Position numbers and translations under genes: made by a program | NCBI GenBank assembly: GCA_016721115.1 | Contig: JADKIW010000001.1 | Coordinates: forward strand, 2,557,501 to 2,621,500 | Length of the DNA: 64,000 nt | DNA from: Candidatus Defluviilinea proxima | GTDB lineage: Bacteria; Chloroflexota; Anaerolineae; Anaerolineales; Villigracilaceae | Reading direction: 5' to 3' | Shown here: positions 49,549 to 58,955 of the stretch, one piece after another | Numbering within the stretch: position 1 is the first letter of the stretch | Layout of the letters: each line of letters opens with the position of its first letter | The notes under the pieces: generated by a model | Database searches by the model: none | What the model saw: the letters and a program-made list of their open reading frames with translations, nothing else | What the model was told of the DNA's origin: nothing

Positions 49549-50795
49549 AGTGTATTTGCTTGTTCGGGGATGCCCCGCTTTCTTCCAATTATTCAGGCGC
49601 GGCCAGCCGTCATTTACAGTCGTTTCTGGCGTTGAAAAAGCTGGGCTTGGAAGTTCATGTCTGGCGTTTTCTTTCTGATGGGGTGCGGGAGAAGGTGCTG
49701 GAACATGAAGGCAATGAAACCGAGCACAGCAAAGAGATTCGGGCACAGGCGGACTCATGGACGGATGTTATCTATTCCCTTCCACCTGCCTATCGCACAT
49801 GGATCGAGTTATTATCACGGGCGATTTCCCGTCCGTTATTATTGGCCTTTCCTGCGATCGGCACATTGAGCGGGAGATTTGTTGAATTTGTGCATGAGGT
49901 AGATCCCGATCTTATCTGGGCGGAGTCAGGTGTGGCGGGTGCTGTTGCAGCATCATTACCCGCTCCGATACCTTTTGTATATTCCCAGACGGATTTTCAT
50001 TATCGTATTTTTGGGTTGCGCCAGGAGGCACGGGCCCGCAAACCTTACCCGAGTGAGCGGATCCAGCTTTGGGCGATGCACAGGGGAGAGATGCAGGTCA
50101 TTCGTCAGGCCGCCGCCATTGTGACGGGTTCACAGACAGAGGCGGATGAATTACGAAGCGTGGGCGGGAGGAATATTTCTGTGATCCCCACCACGTATGA
50201 AGTGGTTGCTTTGGATCACCCGAATTCACAGGGCGAATGGCCCGCCCGCATCCTGCATTTGGGAAGCCTGCGTACCACCTCGAATTATCTGGGGCTGATG
50301 GCCTATCTGGATAAGGTGCAATCGCGGCTCGATGCAAATGGCGGGCGTTATCAACTCCATATTATCGGTGATGTGACCGGGGCCAAGCCGGAACTGCTGG
50401 AACGCCTGAATGCCTGCAAGGCAGTTTTGCATGGGCACGTGAACGACCTAGGTTCTACTCTGCGTCCCTTTGATGTTGCCATTATCCCTTATGAATATGA
50501 TACTGGGACGCGCACAAAATTATCCTTGCTGTTCAACCATGCACAGGTTGTGGTTGCCACGCGTTCGGCTGTGGCTGGGTCGCGGGAGTTGCGTCCTAGG
50601 GAGAATTGCATGGTTCTGCCTGACCTGGGATCCTTCATAACCGCACTGCCTGAATTGCTCAGTAACAGGGAACTGCGTGAACGCATCGGCCGTGCAGCTA
50701 GAAAAACCTTTGAAAAAGAATTCACGTTGGATGCACAGTTACCTAAGTTCGCAAAGGTTGTTGAACGTCTCGCTGTGGCCAAGGGGAGTTGGTGA
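49545..50795 (+). CDS. Glycosyltransferase family 4-like
   Basis: 416 residues from a GTG in a GTGA overlap with the previous stop. CLFGDAPLSSNYSGAASRHLQSFLALKKLG is a GT4-style acceptor loop, and IPFVYSQTDFHYRIFGLR and IVTGSQTEADELRSVGG follow. The C-terminal domain has RILHLGSLRTTSNYLGLMAYL, HIIGDVTGAKPELLERL, HGHVNDLGSTLRPFDVAIIPYEYDTGTRTKLSLLFNHAQVVVATRSAVAGS, the end being the usual donor-binding E-region with Lys instead of one Glu. GC-rich like its neighbour. Substrate unknown. Confidence 0.82.
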   Translation: MKCICLFGDAPLSSNYSGAASRHLQSFLALKKLGLEVHVWRFLSDGVREKVLEHEGNETEHSKEIRAQADSWTDVIYSLPPAYRTWIELLSRAISRPLLLAFPAIGTLSGRFVEFVHEVDPDLIWAESGVAGAVAASLPAPIPFVYSQTDFHYRIFGLRQEARARKPYPSERIQLWAMHRGEMQVIRQAAAIVTGSQTEADELRSVGGRNISVIPTTYEVVALDHPNSQGEWPARILHLGSLRTTSNYLGLMAYLDKVQSRLDANGGRYQLHIIGDVTGAKPELLERLNACKAVLHGHVNDLGSTLRPFDVAIIPYEYDTGTRTKLSLLFNHAQVVVATRSAVAGSRELRPRENCMVLPDLGSFITALPELLSNRELRERIGRAARKTFEKEFTLDAQLPKFAKVVERLAVAKGSW

Positions 50796-52198
50796 ACATA
50801 ACAAAGCCTCGGTTATTGATACCGCTCTCCCAGCATTTTACGGTCCGTTATCTCATACGGACCGGGATGCTGAAAATGCTCGCAGAATTTTCCCAGCCGG
50901 TCATCGCACTGGCATGGGACGATCCGCAGTTAGGCACGGAGATCGAATCTCTTGGCGGGGAGGTCTTTATCACCTCGCACTTCAAGCATGGACACGAGTT
51001 CGAGCACGTTCGTGCGCGCATCAACCATTGGCATCGCCGCTACCGCAATACGGTGACCACTGCGATCGATGCCCGGCGAAATGCCCTGTTCATGGATGGA
51101 CGTTCACTTGCGGTACATACACTGCGAAATGCCCTGATGACCGCGGAGCAATTACTGCCTGGGAACATGGAGCGTCTTTTTGCAAAGGATGAAGAACTGT
51201 TCTGGCAAGATACGAACGTGGCTGATTTTGTGCCTGTGCTTGAAAATGCGCGGCCTGATGCTGTTTTTTCTATAACGCCGTTCATTTATCAGGATGAGCC
51301 TTGGTTACGGTTAGGTCGAAAAGCGGATATTCCTTTGTTCACTGCCATTCTTTCCTTTGACAACATCACTGCCCGCACTTGGCTTCCGGTTACGTTCCGG
51401 CATTACATGGTTTGGAATAAATACAATAAACAGGAACTCCTGCGTTCTTATCCAACTGTTAAAGTGGATGACGTTTCTGTGACGGGCCCGCCACAGTTCG
51501 ATTTTTATTGGGATAAAAGTTATATCTGGGATGAAAACACCTGGCGCAGGGAACTTGGCCTGCCAATGGATGCCCCGGTCATCTTTTGGGGATCGGGGTA
51601 TGTGAAGATCGTGCCCAATGAAACATCACTGTTGTTGGACCTGGACTTTGCCATCGAAAACGGTCAGATTCCCGATAAGCCTGTCATCCTGTTTCGCAGG
51701 CATCCGGTGGACATCGAAAGCAGATGGACACCCATCCTAAAGCAATGCAAGTACGTAGTGGTTGACAGGCCGTGGCAGGCACGTGAAGCGAACGGGAAAA
51801 TGGATATTTCCCGTTATGATATTGAACGGCTTGCTTCCACCCTTTATCACAGTTGTGTGCATGTCAACGTTTCTTCCACGTTGACCGTAGATGGCGCTAT
51901 TTTCAATAAACCGCAGGTTGGTCCTGCGTATGACCCCGAAGGTCGCCCGAAATATGACCGTGTGTTGAAGGAGTTATATTTGCGTGAGCATTACCTACCG
52001 ATCACGAACTCGGGCGGACTAGATTTGGCGCGAAACACAAAAGAGTTTATTGATGCCGTTTCATCTGCTCTCGAAAAGCCAGGTAAACTGGCGGTGGGGA
52101 GGCAGAAGATCGTTGAAGAGATCTGTGCCTTTAGTGACGGGGAGTCTACTGAACGTATCTCCAGAGTGTTAAAGGGTGTATTGACAAATGGTCAGTGA
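50792..52198 (+). CDS. GT-B-like surface glycan protein, function unknown
   Basis: 468 residues. The GTG at 50792 is chosen because AAGGGGAG (50781-50788) precedes it and the previous TGA overlaps; a TTG at 50789 is possible. RLLIPLSQHFTVRYLIRTGML and KMLAEFSQPVIALAWDDPQLG look like a GT-B first domain. Later VIFWGSGYVKIVPNE, VILFRRHPVDIESRW and HVNVSSTLTVDGAIFNKPQVGPAYDP resemble the second domain of CDP-glycerol or capsule transferases. I do not recognise a closer family. Its product may work with the 47878 protein, with which it shares an (R/E)-HP motif and late Thr-x-x-(G/D)-G-x-E/I region. Confidence 0.6.
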   Translation: MNITKPRLLIPLSQHFTVRYLIRTGMLKMLAEFSQPVIALAWDDPQLGTEIESLGGEVFITSHFKHGHEFEHVRARINHWHRRYRNTVTTAIDARRNALFMDGRSLAVHTLRNALMTAEQLLPGNMERLFAKDEELFWQDTNVADFVPVLENARPDAVFSITPFIYQDEPWLRLGRKADIPLFTAILSFDNITARTWLPVTFRHYMVWNKYNKQELLRSYPTVKVDDVSVTGPPQFDFYWDKSYIWDENTWRRELGLPMDAPVIFWGSGYVKIVPNETSLLLDLDFAIENGQIPDKPVILFRRHPVDIESRWTPILKQCKYVVVDRPWQAREANGKMDISRYDIERLASTLYHSCVHVNVSSTLTVDGAIFNKPQVGPAYDPEGRPKYDRVLKELYLREHYLPITNSGGLDLARNTKEFIDAVSSALEKPGKLAVGRQKIVEEICAFSDGESTERISRVLKGVLTNGQ

Positions 52199-53147
52199 TA
52201 AAAAGTTTACATATACGTATATTACGTCATTTAAGTATAGCGGTTCCACTTTGCTTTCTATGTTTCTCAATCTTCACCCACAAGTTTCCACACTGGGTGA
52301 ATTATATTGGATGTATCCACTGCACAGAGAGAAAATTGGTTGTTCATGTGGACGAGTAACATCCGAGTGCCCATACTGGCTCTCAATTCATGATGCTGTT
52401 AGTGAAATTTCAGGGGAACCGTGGAGCTTTGCAGCTGTTCTTCGGCCGCGATATTCAGAATCTCGTTACCTAAACCAACTTTATCTATCCGTTTGGGACA
52501 GACCTTGGATGGAATCCATTAACGATAAGATCGTTCGTTTATTGCCAGGGTATTCTGAATGGTTTGAAGAATTGAAACGTCATCATAATGCTTTTTTTAC
52601 TGGTGTTTTTCGTGCAACAAACACTATGTGCTTTGTTGACGAGTCGAAAACACCATGGATGCTGAAATATATTCCAAGGTTTCACCAGGATCATCATGTA
52701 AGAATTATTCATCTTTTTCGTGATCCTCGTGGGGTTGTCGCGTCGCGGAAGCGAAAGAAAGAGTCTGGTACTCTGGATGGTTGGGTGGATGAATGGATCA
52801 AAACAGAAGTGGAAATTGAGTTACGTAGTAAGATGTATTATCCTGAAAAGGATATCCTTTTGTTGAATTACGATGAGCTATGTCTGTCACCTGAGACGAC
52901 TTGGTATACATTATTGGATTTTATTGGGCTTCCCTCGTACCCTTTTTTCGGAGATTTGGGGAAGGTAGAGCACCATGTTATCGGAAATCGTTCTAGTTTT
53001 TTGCGCAATGGAACTAATATAGTTCTTGATGAGAAGTGGCACAATGAACTTGACAATAAAGAGTTGTCGCGCATTCAAAGACGATTTGAGGAAAAATCAC
53101 CGAATTGGTTGTTGGCTCGTTTGTCTCCAATCATGACGCTTTTATAG
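52188..53147 (+). CDS. Sulfotransferase
   Basis: 319 residues. YITSFKYSGSTLLSMFLNLHP is the 5'-phosphosulfate loop and IIHLFRDPRGVVASRKRKKE the 3'-phosphate site of PAPS sulfotransferases. A Cys cluster (GCSCGRVTSECPYW) near residues 45-62 is typical of one bacterial group and may bind metal. Starts with an ATG 11 bases inside the previous gene. It would sulfate a glycan or lipid in the cytoplasm before export. AT-rich compared with the gene before it. Confidence 0.85.
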   Translation: MVSDKKFTYTYITSFKYSGSTLLSMFLNLHPQVSTLGELYWMYPLHREKIGCSCGRVTSECPYWLSIHDAVSEISGEPWSFAAVLRPRYSESRYLNQLYLSVWDRPWMESINDKIVRLLPGYSEWFEELKRHHNAFFTGVFRATNTMCFVDESKTPWMLKYIPRFHQDHHVRIIHLFRDPRGVVASRKRKKESGTLDGWVDEWIKTEVEIELRSKMYYPEKDILLLNYDELCLSPETTWYTLLDFIGLPSYPFFGDLGKVEHHVIGNRSSFLRNGTNIVLDEKWHNELDNKELSRIQRRFEEKSPNWLLARLSPIMTLL

Positions 53148-53178
53148 CCGGATTTTTAAGGGATTAAGTAGTGCAAAT

Positions 53179-53823
53179 ATGTTTTTAAAATTTAAGTCTC
53201 TATTCGGGTTAATACTCTCCAAACCTCGTTCATATAACCCAAAAGCCTATTGGATAGAGCAGGGTGAGACGTATAAACAGAAATACCATGAACGTTTCGA
53301 AAAACGTTTACAGGAAAACGGCTATGACCGTAACATCGGGGTCCTGATGTCCACGCTTCACGAATTTGATTTCAAGTCAATTTTGGATGTGGGATGTGGG
53401 TATGGCCTATACCTTCAAGTGATCGAGCAGGAATTCCCTGATCTTGATGATATTCAAGGATGCGATATCAGCCTCACTCAATTGGAAGAAGCTCGTGAGT
53501 TTTTGGGGCCTGACTCACGTGTCAAATTGAGTGAAACAGATGGGATACATTTGCCCTACCCTGATAAACATTTCGATATTGTGATCACGTACGGCGTTTG
53601 CATCCATGTTGCTGATAACAAGATCGAAGATTTTTTATTAGAGATCCTTCGGGTAGCCAGACAGGCATATATATTCATCGAATCGAGTTCTTTCATTAAC
53701 GAACACAGCTATTTTGCTCATAACTACCCGGATATTTTTGCCAAGATGGGTGCCCCGCTGGAAATTCGAAAAGAATTGGATCCTAAGCACAAAGAAAGAC
53801 TTTACGTAGCAGATCTACGATGA
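53179..53823 (+). CDS. SAM-dependent class I methyltransferase
   Basis: 214 residues. SILDVGCGYGLYLQVIEQEFP (motif I), IQGCDISLTQLEEAREFL and VKLSETDGIHLPYPDKHFDIVITYGVCIHVAD are in order; the final third (FLLEILRVARQAYIFIESSSF) is short. This matches a group of small glycan-cluster methyltransferases. It stands 31 bases after the sulfotransferase and six before the heparinase-like gene. Target, probably a sugar hydroxyl or carboxylate, is unknown. Confidence 0.83.
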   Translation: MFLKFKSLFGLILSKPRSYNPKAYWIEQGETYKQKYHERFEKRLQENGYDRNIGVLMSTLHEFDFKSILDVGCGYGLYLQVIEQEFPDLDDIQGCDISLTQLEEAREFLGPDSRVKLSETDGIHLPYPDKHFDIVITYGVCIHVADNKIEDFLLEILRVARQAYIFIESSSFINEHSYFAHNYPDIFAKMGAPLEIRKELDPKHKERLYVADLR

Positions 53824-53829
53824 TGCCAA

Positions 53830-55752
53830 ATGAAATTGTTTGATCGTTTTGCAGTCAGTTATTGGCGGGCGATTGACTTGGTCCGTATGGCTGGTGGCGA
53901 AAGAAATAATTACATAAAACAATGCTGGAAAACAGGCCGTTGGATGGATGGATTACAGGCTTCGGTCTATCCGGCTCGATATCTGGTATATCGTTGGTAT
54001 CGAGACCTGATTTCCCCGGCTGAGAAAATGAAATATAGACTTTGCCTACAACCGCAGGAGGAGATCAATTTCACTACTGAAATCCCAGACCTGTTTGTAG
54101 GAAGTGTTGAAGAGTTGTCTGAGTTATTTGGGAAAGAAGATCTATATTTTGATGTTGACCGACACGCGGATGGGATATTTCGGTTGGCAGGTGGTGCAAC
54201 CCTTTCCCTTGAGAAACTCTTGAGTGGTGGTGTTGAGGATGTAGAGCATTTGCATGCCTACCATCGCCTATATTGGGCTGTCCGTTATGCCCGTGGGGTG
54301 TTTTGCGGCCATGTTAATGCATTCCAGTCCTTGAAGCACGATCTGTCCTCGTGGATGTCGCATTCTTGGGATGGTGATATTGCTGTAGCAACACCATATA
54401 CCACTTCTGAGCGTATTGCATCTCTCGCTGAAGTTTTGTTCTGGCTCAAACAAGCAGGCTTGCCTGATTCAATGGATATGATCGCTCCCATTAAACAGCG
54501 CATGTATTTGGATTCGATCCATTTGCAGGAAAACCTTGAAGTTCGCGATGACTTTAACAATCACATTCTGAACAATGCCCGCGCTTTGTATATTGCGAGC
54601 CGAATGTTACATGATATGTCGCAGGCTGAAGTTTGGGAGAAGCAGGCTTTTGAATTATGGGAGAAATATTTTCCTAAGCTGGTTCTCGAAGATGGAAGCT
54701 TTGCTGAACAAACGAGTTTTTATCACTTACAGATGTGTCGCACAGCCTTGGAATATGTTCTGGCGTCAAGGCAAACTGGACGGGAGATCGTGCCGGATCT
54801 GTTCCAGTGCCTCTGCAGAATGTTTCAACAAGCCGATGATCTGTTACGCTCGGATGGTTCATTGATCCGTTCTGGGAATACATCTCCAGATCATTCTGTG
54901 GATAATTTTTGGGGGATGCTTTCGGCTTGTTATGCTCACGGCCTTTTGCCTAATCCACCTCGCCATAAGATTATTACTTTGCTGACTTTGTACTATTCGA
55001 CGATGGTTGATGGTTTGCAAAATGAACAAGAAGGTAAAAAGGTCGTTTTATACCATCAAGGTGGGTGGGCATTTATTACAGACACAAATCTGGACGTTGA
55101 TTTAGCGGCTCATGGCGACCCAAGAAATGAAACACATCATTCAGGGGATGCTGGTCGAGGTACCTTTGAGTTATGGTGGAAAAATATGATTCTTATAAGA
55201 GAACCGGGTAACCCTACTTATACGTTGAACGCCCGGCATTGGTATCGCAACGCCTCCGGGCAGAATGTTTCCTCTCTCAATGGTGTGCCGCCGGGTATCA
55301 GCGCTGAATATCAGGCTTATCTTCCCTCGTGGTATTTTAAGTGTCAGAACGGGGAATGGGAACTGCTGGGCGAACAGGGCGTGAAGTATGTCTCTTACGG
55401 GTTGAGTCGTTTGGACGTCTCGATCGTCTTGACCCGTAAATGGTTTTGGCGGGATGAGAGGAAACTAGCGATGGAAGAAACTATTAGCGGGGATGGCAAT
55501 TATCAATTCGCTTCTAGCCTGCATCTGGGAGACGCTCCGTGGAGACAGGAAGGCACCTCCACTTTTGCTTGCACGCTGGGAGACTCACAGGTTTTGATGA
55601 AACTCTTTCCTCCTCAAAACTCCAAAGTAAAGGTCGTTCCATCGAAATATGCACCGGAGTATGGGGTCGAAAAAGATGGGCGTACTTTGAGTCTTGTTGG
55701 AAAAGTAAAACTGCCGTTCACATGGTCTGTCGAATGGGAGTTTCGTCCATGA
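53830..55752 (+). CDS. Heparinase II/III-like polysaccharide lyase family protein
   Basis: 640 residues. An (alpha/alpha) toroid spans about residues 130-380 with NNHILNNARALYIASRML, LVLEDGSFAEQTSFYHLQMCRTALEYVL, and a beta-sandwich follows with VLYHQGGWAFITDTN, HGDPRNETHHSGDAGRGTFELWWKNMILIREPGNPTYTLNARHW and late all-beta strands. The N-x-H, Tyr-His and late His-Ser-x-D-x-G residues correspond to the family's catalytic and metal sites. No signal peptide is visible, although its relatives usually act outside the cell, so it should be cytoplasmic. Such proteins are common in exopolysaccharide clusters, where a glycan-modifying rather than degradative role is suspected. Overlaps the next gene by four bases. 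Confidence 0.82.
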   Translation: MKLFDRFAVSYWRAIDLVRMAGGERNNYIKQCWKTGRWMDGLQASVYPARYLVYRWYRDLISPAEKMKYRLCLQPQEEINFTTEIPDLFVGSVEELSELFGKEDLYFDVDRHADGIFRLAGGATLSLEKLLSGGVEDVEHLHAYHRLYWAVRYARGVFCGHVNAFQSLKHDLSSWMSHSWDGDIAVATPYTTSERIASLAEVLFWLKQAGLPDSMDMIAPIKQRMYLDSIHLQENLEVRDDFNNHILNNARALYIASRMLHDMSQAEVWEKQAFELWEKYFPKLVLEDGSFAEQTSFYHLQMCRTALEYVLASRQTGREIVPDLFQCLCRMFQQADDLLRSDGSLIRSGNTSPDHSVDNFWGMLSACYAHGLLPNPPRHKIITLLTLYYSTMVDGLQNEQEGKKVVLYHQGGWAFITDTNLDVDLAAHGDPRNETHHSGDAGRGTFELWWKNMILIREPGNPTYTLNARHWYRNASGQNVSSLNGVPPGISAEYQAYLPSWYFKCQNGEWELLGEQGVKYVSYGLSRLDVSIVLTRKWFWRDERKLAMEETISGDGNYQFASSLHLGDAPWRQEGTSTFACTLGDSQVLMKLFPPQNSKVKVVPSKYAPEYGVEKDGRTLSLVGKVKLPFTWSVEWEFRP

Positions 55753-56813
55753 CCTCTCCTGAAGTAACGATATTGACCGCGGCCCGCAACGCAAGTCCGT
55801 TCATCGGGGAAACGATCGCGAACATGCAGGCCCAAACCTTCCGTAATTGGGAATACATCATTGTGGATGATGCATCAGAGGATGACACAGTAGAGGTTGT
55901 CGCAAGGTTTGCGGCGCAGGATGGGCGCATCCGTTTATTGAGGCGGAATCAGCCCGGAGGTCCGTTTGCCGCGGCGAATGCTGGTTTGCACGAAGCGCAA
56001 GGCAGGTATATCGTCCGTATCGATGCGGATGACCTGTCGCCTGTGTATCGCATTGAGCATCAGCTTCAATTTTTGAGATCGCACCCTCAATTTCGCGCCT
56101 GCATTACACCATGGCGATCCTTCGATGGGGGAGGCATGATCCGCGGGAGTCAGCAAAAACTGCCTATGACCCCCAATGGGCTCAAGTGGTATCTCATCCT
56201 GCGCAGTTTCGCCTCTCATAGTTCCTTTACCATCGAACGGGCCGCATTGTTGGAAGTGGACGGGTATCAGGAACTGCCAGCAGCACAGGATTACAGGATG
56301 ATGTGCCGCCTCTCTCGTTTGGGCTGGCTGGGGATGATGCCCGAGGTATTGTCTTTTGTCAGAAGGCATGAGAGCCGCATTTCACGCACATCTGGCAATG
56401 TACAACAAGGATTGGCGCTTGATGTTCTCGATGAGCATTTAAAGGAACTTACCGGACAGGCCTGGCAAAAAGAAGAGATCAATACCCTTTGGATGGCTGG
56501 GCAGGCACGGCAAATGTCCCTTCACGCTGGGATCGCTCTGATGGAGCGTTGGCGTTCGCTTTGGGTAGACCTTGAAGATCTGGAGCGTAGTGAGAAGGAT
56601 GAACTTTGGTTCCTGTTCCATTACCACAAATGGATGTTCCTTCACGCCAACTTAAGAGCACAACCCTTTTCTGTATTGCGGGAGATGATGCGGGGTTTAC
56701 CTTTCAGGCTTGTGCAAAATACAAAAGCAGGTTGGGATTATTTCCTTTCTGTATCAGACGGAAAGCTCAGCACCGGGAGAGACAAACTTGAAGGTCTGCT
56801 TTATTTGCTCTGA
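55749..56813 (+). CDS. Glycosyltransferase family 2
   Basis: 354 residues from the ATG at 55749 in an ATGA overlap with the heparinase-like gene; the frame is open farther upstream, but the family start VTILTAARNASPFIGETIANM begins here. Later landmarks: YIIVDDASEDDTVEVV, GRYIVRIDADDLSP (metal motif), and the AAQDYRMMCRLSRLGWLGMMPEVLSFVRRHESRIS acceptor region. The C-terminal 90 residues are helical. Overlaps the next gene by 26 bases in another frame. Confidence 0.9.
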   Translation: MTSPEVTILTAARNASPFIGETIANMQAQTFRNWEYIIVDDASEDDTVEVVARFAAQDGRIRLLRRNQPGGPFAAANAGLHEAQGRYIVRIDADDLSPVYRIEHQLQFLRSHPQFRACITPWRSFDGGGMIRGSQQKLPMTPNGLKWYLILRSFASHSSFTIERAALLEVDGYQELPAAQDYRMMCRLSRLGWLGMMPEVLSFVRRHESRISRTSGNVQQGLALDVLDEHLKELTGQAWQKEEINTLWMAGQARQMSLHAGIALMERWRSLWVDLEDLERSEKDELWFLFHYHKWMFLHANLRAQPFSVLREMMRGLPFRLVQNTKAGWDYFLSVSDGKLSTGRDKLEGLLYLL

Positions 56814-57945
56814 GTATCCCCCGGGCAAGTATGGTGGCATCGGCATCTTGGTCCAGACACTGACGCGTTCTTTGGCCCGCAGGGGCCACGAAGTGCGGGT
56901 GATCGGTATCTATGCCAGTGATTACCCTGCCCCGGATTTCGAAGAGGATGAGGGTGTAAAGGTCTGGCGTATGCGTGAGCCGCGCCTGCGTTATTTCGGT
57001 TGGCTCCTGGGGCGCTGGCGATTGTTTCGCGTAATCGTACAATGGGCAAAAGATGGGGAGATCGACCTTGTGGATGTGCCGGATTATCAAGGTTGGGCCG
57101 CAGGCTGGACTTCATTGCCCGTGCCGGTGATAGTACGCTTTAGCGGGTCGGCATCCCATAACGCAAAAGAATTGGGGCGATCTTTGCAGCGCCTCATCTT
57201 CTGGATCGAAAACTGGTCCATGCGCCGAGCCGATTTTTACTGCTCTGAGAGTTTATACCTTGCCGCGAAAACGAACGATTTGTTCGACTTGGGCGATAAA
57301 TATATGCAGGTGATCTATAACCCGGTGGAACCTCGGCCATACTCACCTCCTTTGAAACGTGTGGCGGGTAAGGTTGTGTTTACCGGCACGTTGAATAGAA
57401 ACAAAGGTGTCATCCAACTGCTCACTGCCTGGCCTAAAGTAAAAGAGGCCTGCCCAACTGCAGAGCTTCATATCTTTGGTAAGGATTGGCGTATGGAAGA
57501 CGGGCGGTCCATGCGGGAATATTTGAACTCGGAATTCCAACATGCGATCAAACAGGGAGTGATCTTTCACGGCTTTGTTGAACGTGATGCAGTTTGGGAT
57601 GCCCTTGAAACAGCCACTGTTGCTGTTTACCCCTCTCTGGTGGAAGGCTTTGCGATAGCGCCATTGGAAGCCATGTCGGTGGGATGCCCGGTCATCTTCA
57701 CGGATCGTGCCAGCGGCCCCGAACTGATAACGCATGGCAAGGATGGATTTTTGATCGCCCCTCAAAACACAGAGGCAATTGCCGATGCGATCATATATAT
57801 ATTGAGAGATGAACAAGTAGCGTCGCAGCTTGGCCGGGCTGGCTGGGATAAGATCAAAGAGAACTTTTCAACAGAGATCGTAATGTCCCAGAACGAAAAG
57901 TTATTTATGGGTTGTGTGGAGCGATTTCAATCTAAAAGAAAATGA
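56788..57945 (+). CDS. Glycosyltransferase family 4 with TTG start
   Basis: 385 residues from the TTG at 56788, chosen because GGGAGA lies about six to ten bases upstream and the protein then opens with KVCFICSEYPPGKYGGIGILVQTL, the standard GT4 start; the upstream stretch in this frame is unlike the family. Later: KVVFTGTLNRNKGVIQLLTAW, HIFGKDWRMED, VYPSLVEGFAIAPLEAMSVGCPVI with the E-x7-E motif, and IADAIIYILRDEQ. The start lies inside the previous gene. Cytoplasmic; substrate unknown. Confidence 0.88.
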   Translation: MKVCFICSEYPPGKYGGIGILVQTLTRSLARRGHEVRVIGIYASDYPAPDFEEDEGVKVWRMREPRLRYFGWLLGRWRLFRVIVQWAKDGEIDLVDVPDYQGWAAGWTSLPVPVIVRFSGSASHNAKELGRSLQRLIFWIENWSMRRADFYCSESLYLAAKTNDLFDLGDKYMQVIYNPVEPRPYSPPLKRVAGKVVFTGTLNRNKGVIQLLTAWPKVKEACPTAELHIFGKDWRMEDGRSMREYLNSEFQHAIKQGVIFHGFVERDAVWDALETATVAVYPSLVEGFAIAPLEAMSVGCPVIFTDRASGPELITHGKDGFLIAPQNTEAIADAIIYILRDEQVASQLGRAGWDKIKENFSTEIVMSQNEKLFMGCVERFQSKRK

Positions 57946-58955
57946 TACCTGATAGTCTTTCGATAAGCATTTGTATTGCCACCCATGAACGAAGCCAATT
58001 GCTTTCCTCAACTTTGGATGCCATTGCCCGTCAGACACGTCTTCCAGATGAGATTGTGATCAGCGACTCATCTCAAACAGATAAAGCGAAACAGGTAGTA
58101 GCTAGTTTTCAGGCGGGCAATCTGCATCTACAAGTAAAATATGTCCCGTCTGAATATAAAACGTTGCCTTGGCACCGTTGGAATGCGTTTCAACATAGCA
58201 CCGGGCAAGTCGTGTTCTTTATGGATGATGATATAACTCTTATTCGCCAAGCCCTGCAAATGTTGGAGCAGTCATATATTGAATTATTCTCTCGCCATGG
58301 AGCGAATACAATTGCCGGTGTTGGTCTCTATATTGTATTGGATGATGGCGAGAAGTTACGTCGGCTGGGCTCATTTGAGGAGAAATGGTTGGGGATATCT
58401 TCTTTACCATCTGCTTCAATTACTCGGGGAGGGATGGGGATACCTGCGAAAAGTATGCCCGAGGATACATTAATGGAAGTTGGACGCCTCTCTGGCGGCG
58501 CAATGTCTTTCCGCCGTGAAGTATTGAAAAACATTGGACATTTGGATGGTTTGGTTGATTTGTTTAACCGCCATATAGGTCCAAGTGAAGATGCAGTTCT
58601 AAGCTATTATGCGCGGCAGTTTGGCAGGTTGTTTATGCTCACGCATCATTTGGCTGTTCACCCAGGCGAACTTAATGCTGTTCATACTGTCGATGCAAGG
58701 GATGGCTGGCATAGGGGCATGTTGGAGACCTGGGGACGGGCTCATACGATGCGCTGGATGTCTACTAATAAATCATCTTATCGACAGGACTGGCTTCGAG
58801 TTTCAACCTTGGAGATCTTGCGGTCAATTTGGTGGGGTATCCTCAGAAAGCCATTTTCCAGGGCAAGCTGGTCTCGTTTGGCAGGTGGCCTGTATGGTTT
58901 TCTCCTCACATTGTGGAAATGGAATACAATTCCACCCACGGCAAGATTATCATGA
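57942..58955 (+). CDS. Glycosyltransferase family 2
   Basis: 337 residues, ATG in an ATGA overlap. SISICIATHERSQLLSSTLDAI, DEIVISDSSQTDKAKQVV (a variant of the usual VVDDGS), and FFMDDDITLI as metal motif are clear. Residues 150-230 hold a long acceptor segment (GRLSGGAMSFRREVLKNIG; GPSEDAVLSYYARQFG). A C-terminal hydrophobic part near LAGGLYGFLLTLW may associate with the membrane. Its stop overlaps the next gene's ATG. Confidence 0.87.
   Translation: MIPDSLSISICIATHERSQLLSSTLDAIARQTRLPDEIVISDSSQTDKAKQVVASFQAGNLHLQVKYVPSEYKTLPWHRWNAFQHSTGQVVFFMDDDITLIRQALQMLEQSYIELFSRHGANTIAGVGLYIVLDDGEKLRRLGSFEEKWLGISSLPSASITRGGMGIPAKSMPEDTLMEVGRLSGGAMSFRREVLKNIGHLDGLVDLFNRHIGPSEDAVLSYYARQFGRLFMLTHHLAVHPGELNAVHTVDARDGWHRGMLETWGRAHTMRWMSTNKSSYRQDWLRVSTLEILRSIWWGILRKPFSRASWSRLAGGLYGFLLTLWKWNTIPPTARLS

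Noticed and set aside
50677..51192. Forward open frame of 171 codons in another frame
   Set aside because: Overlaps two real genes with better ribosome sites and family motifs; its translation is Cys/His/Arg-rich and resembles nothing.
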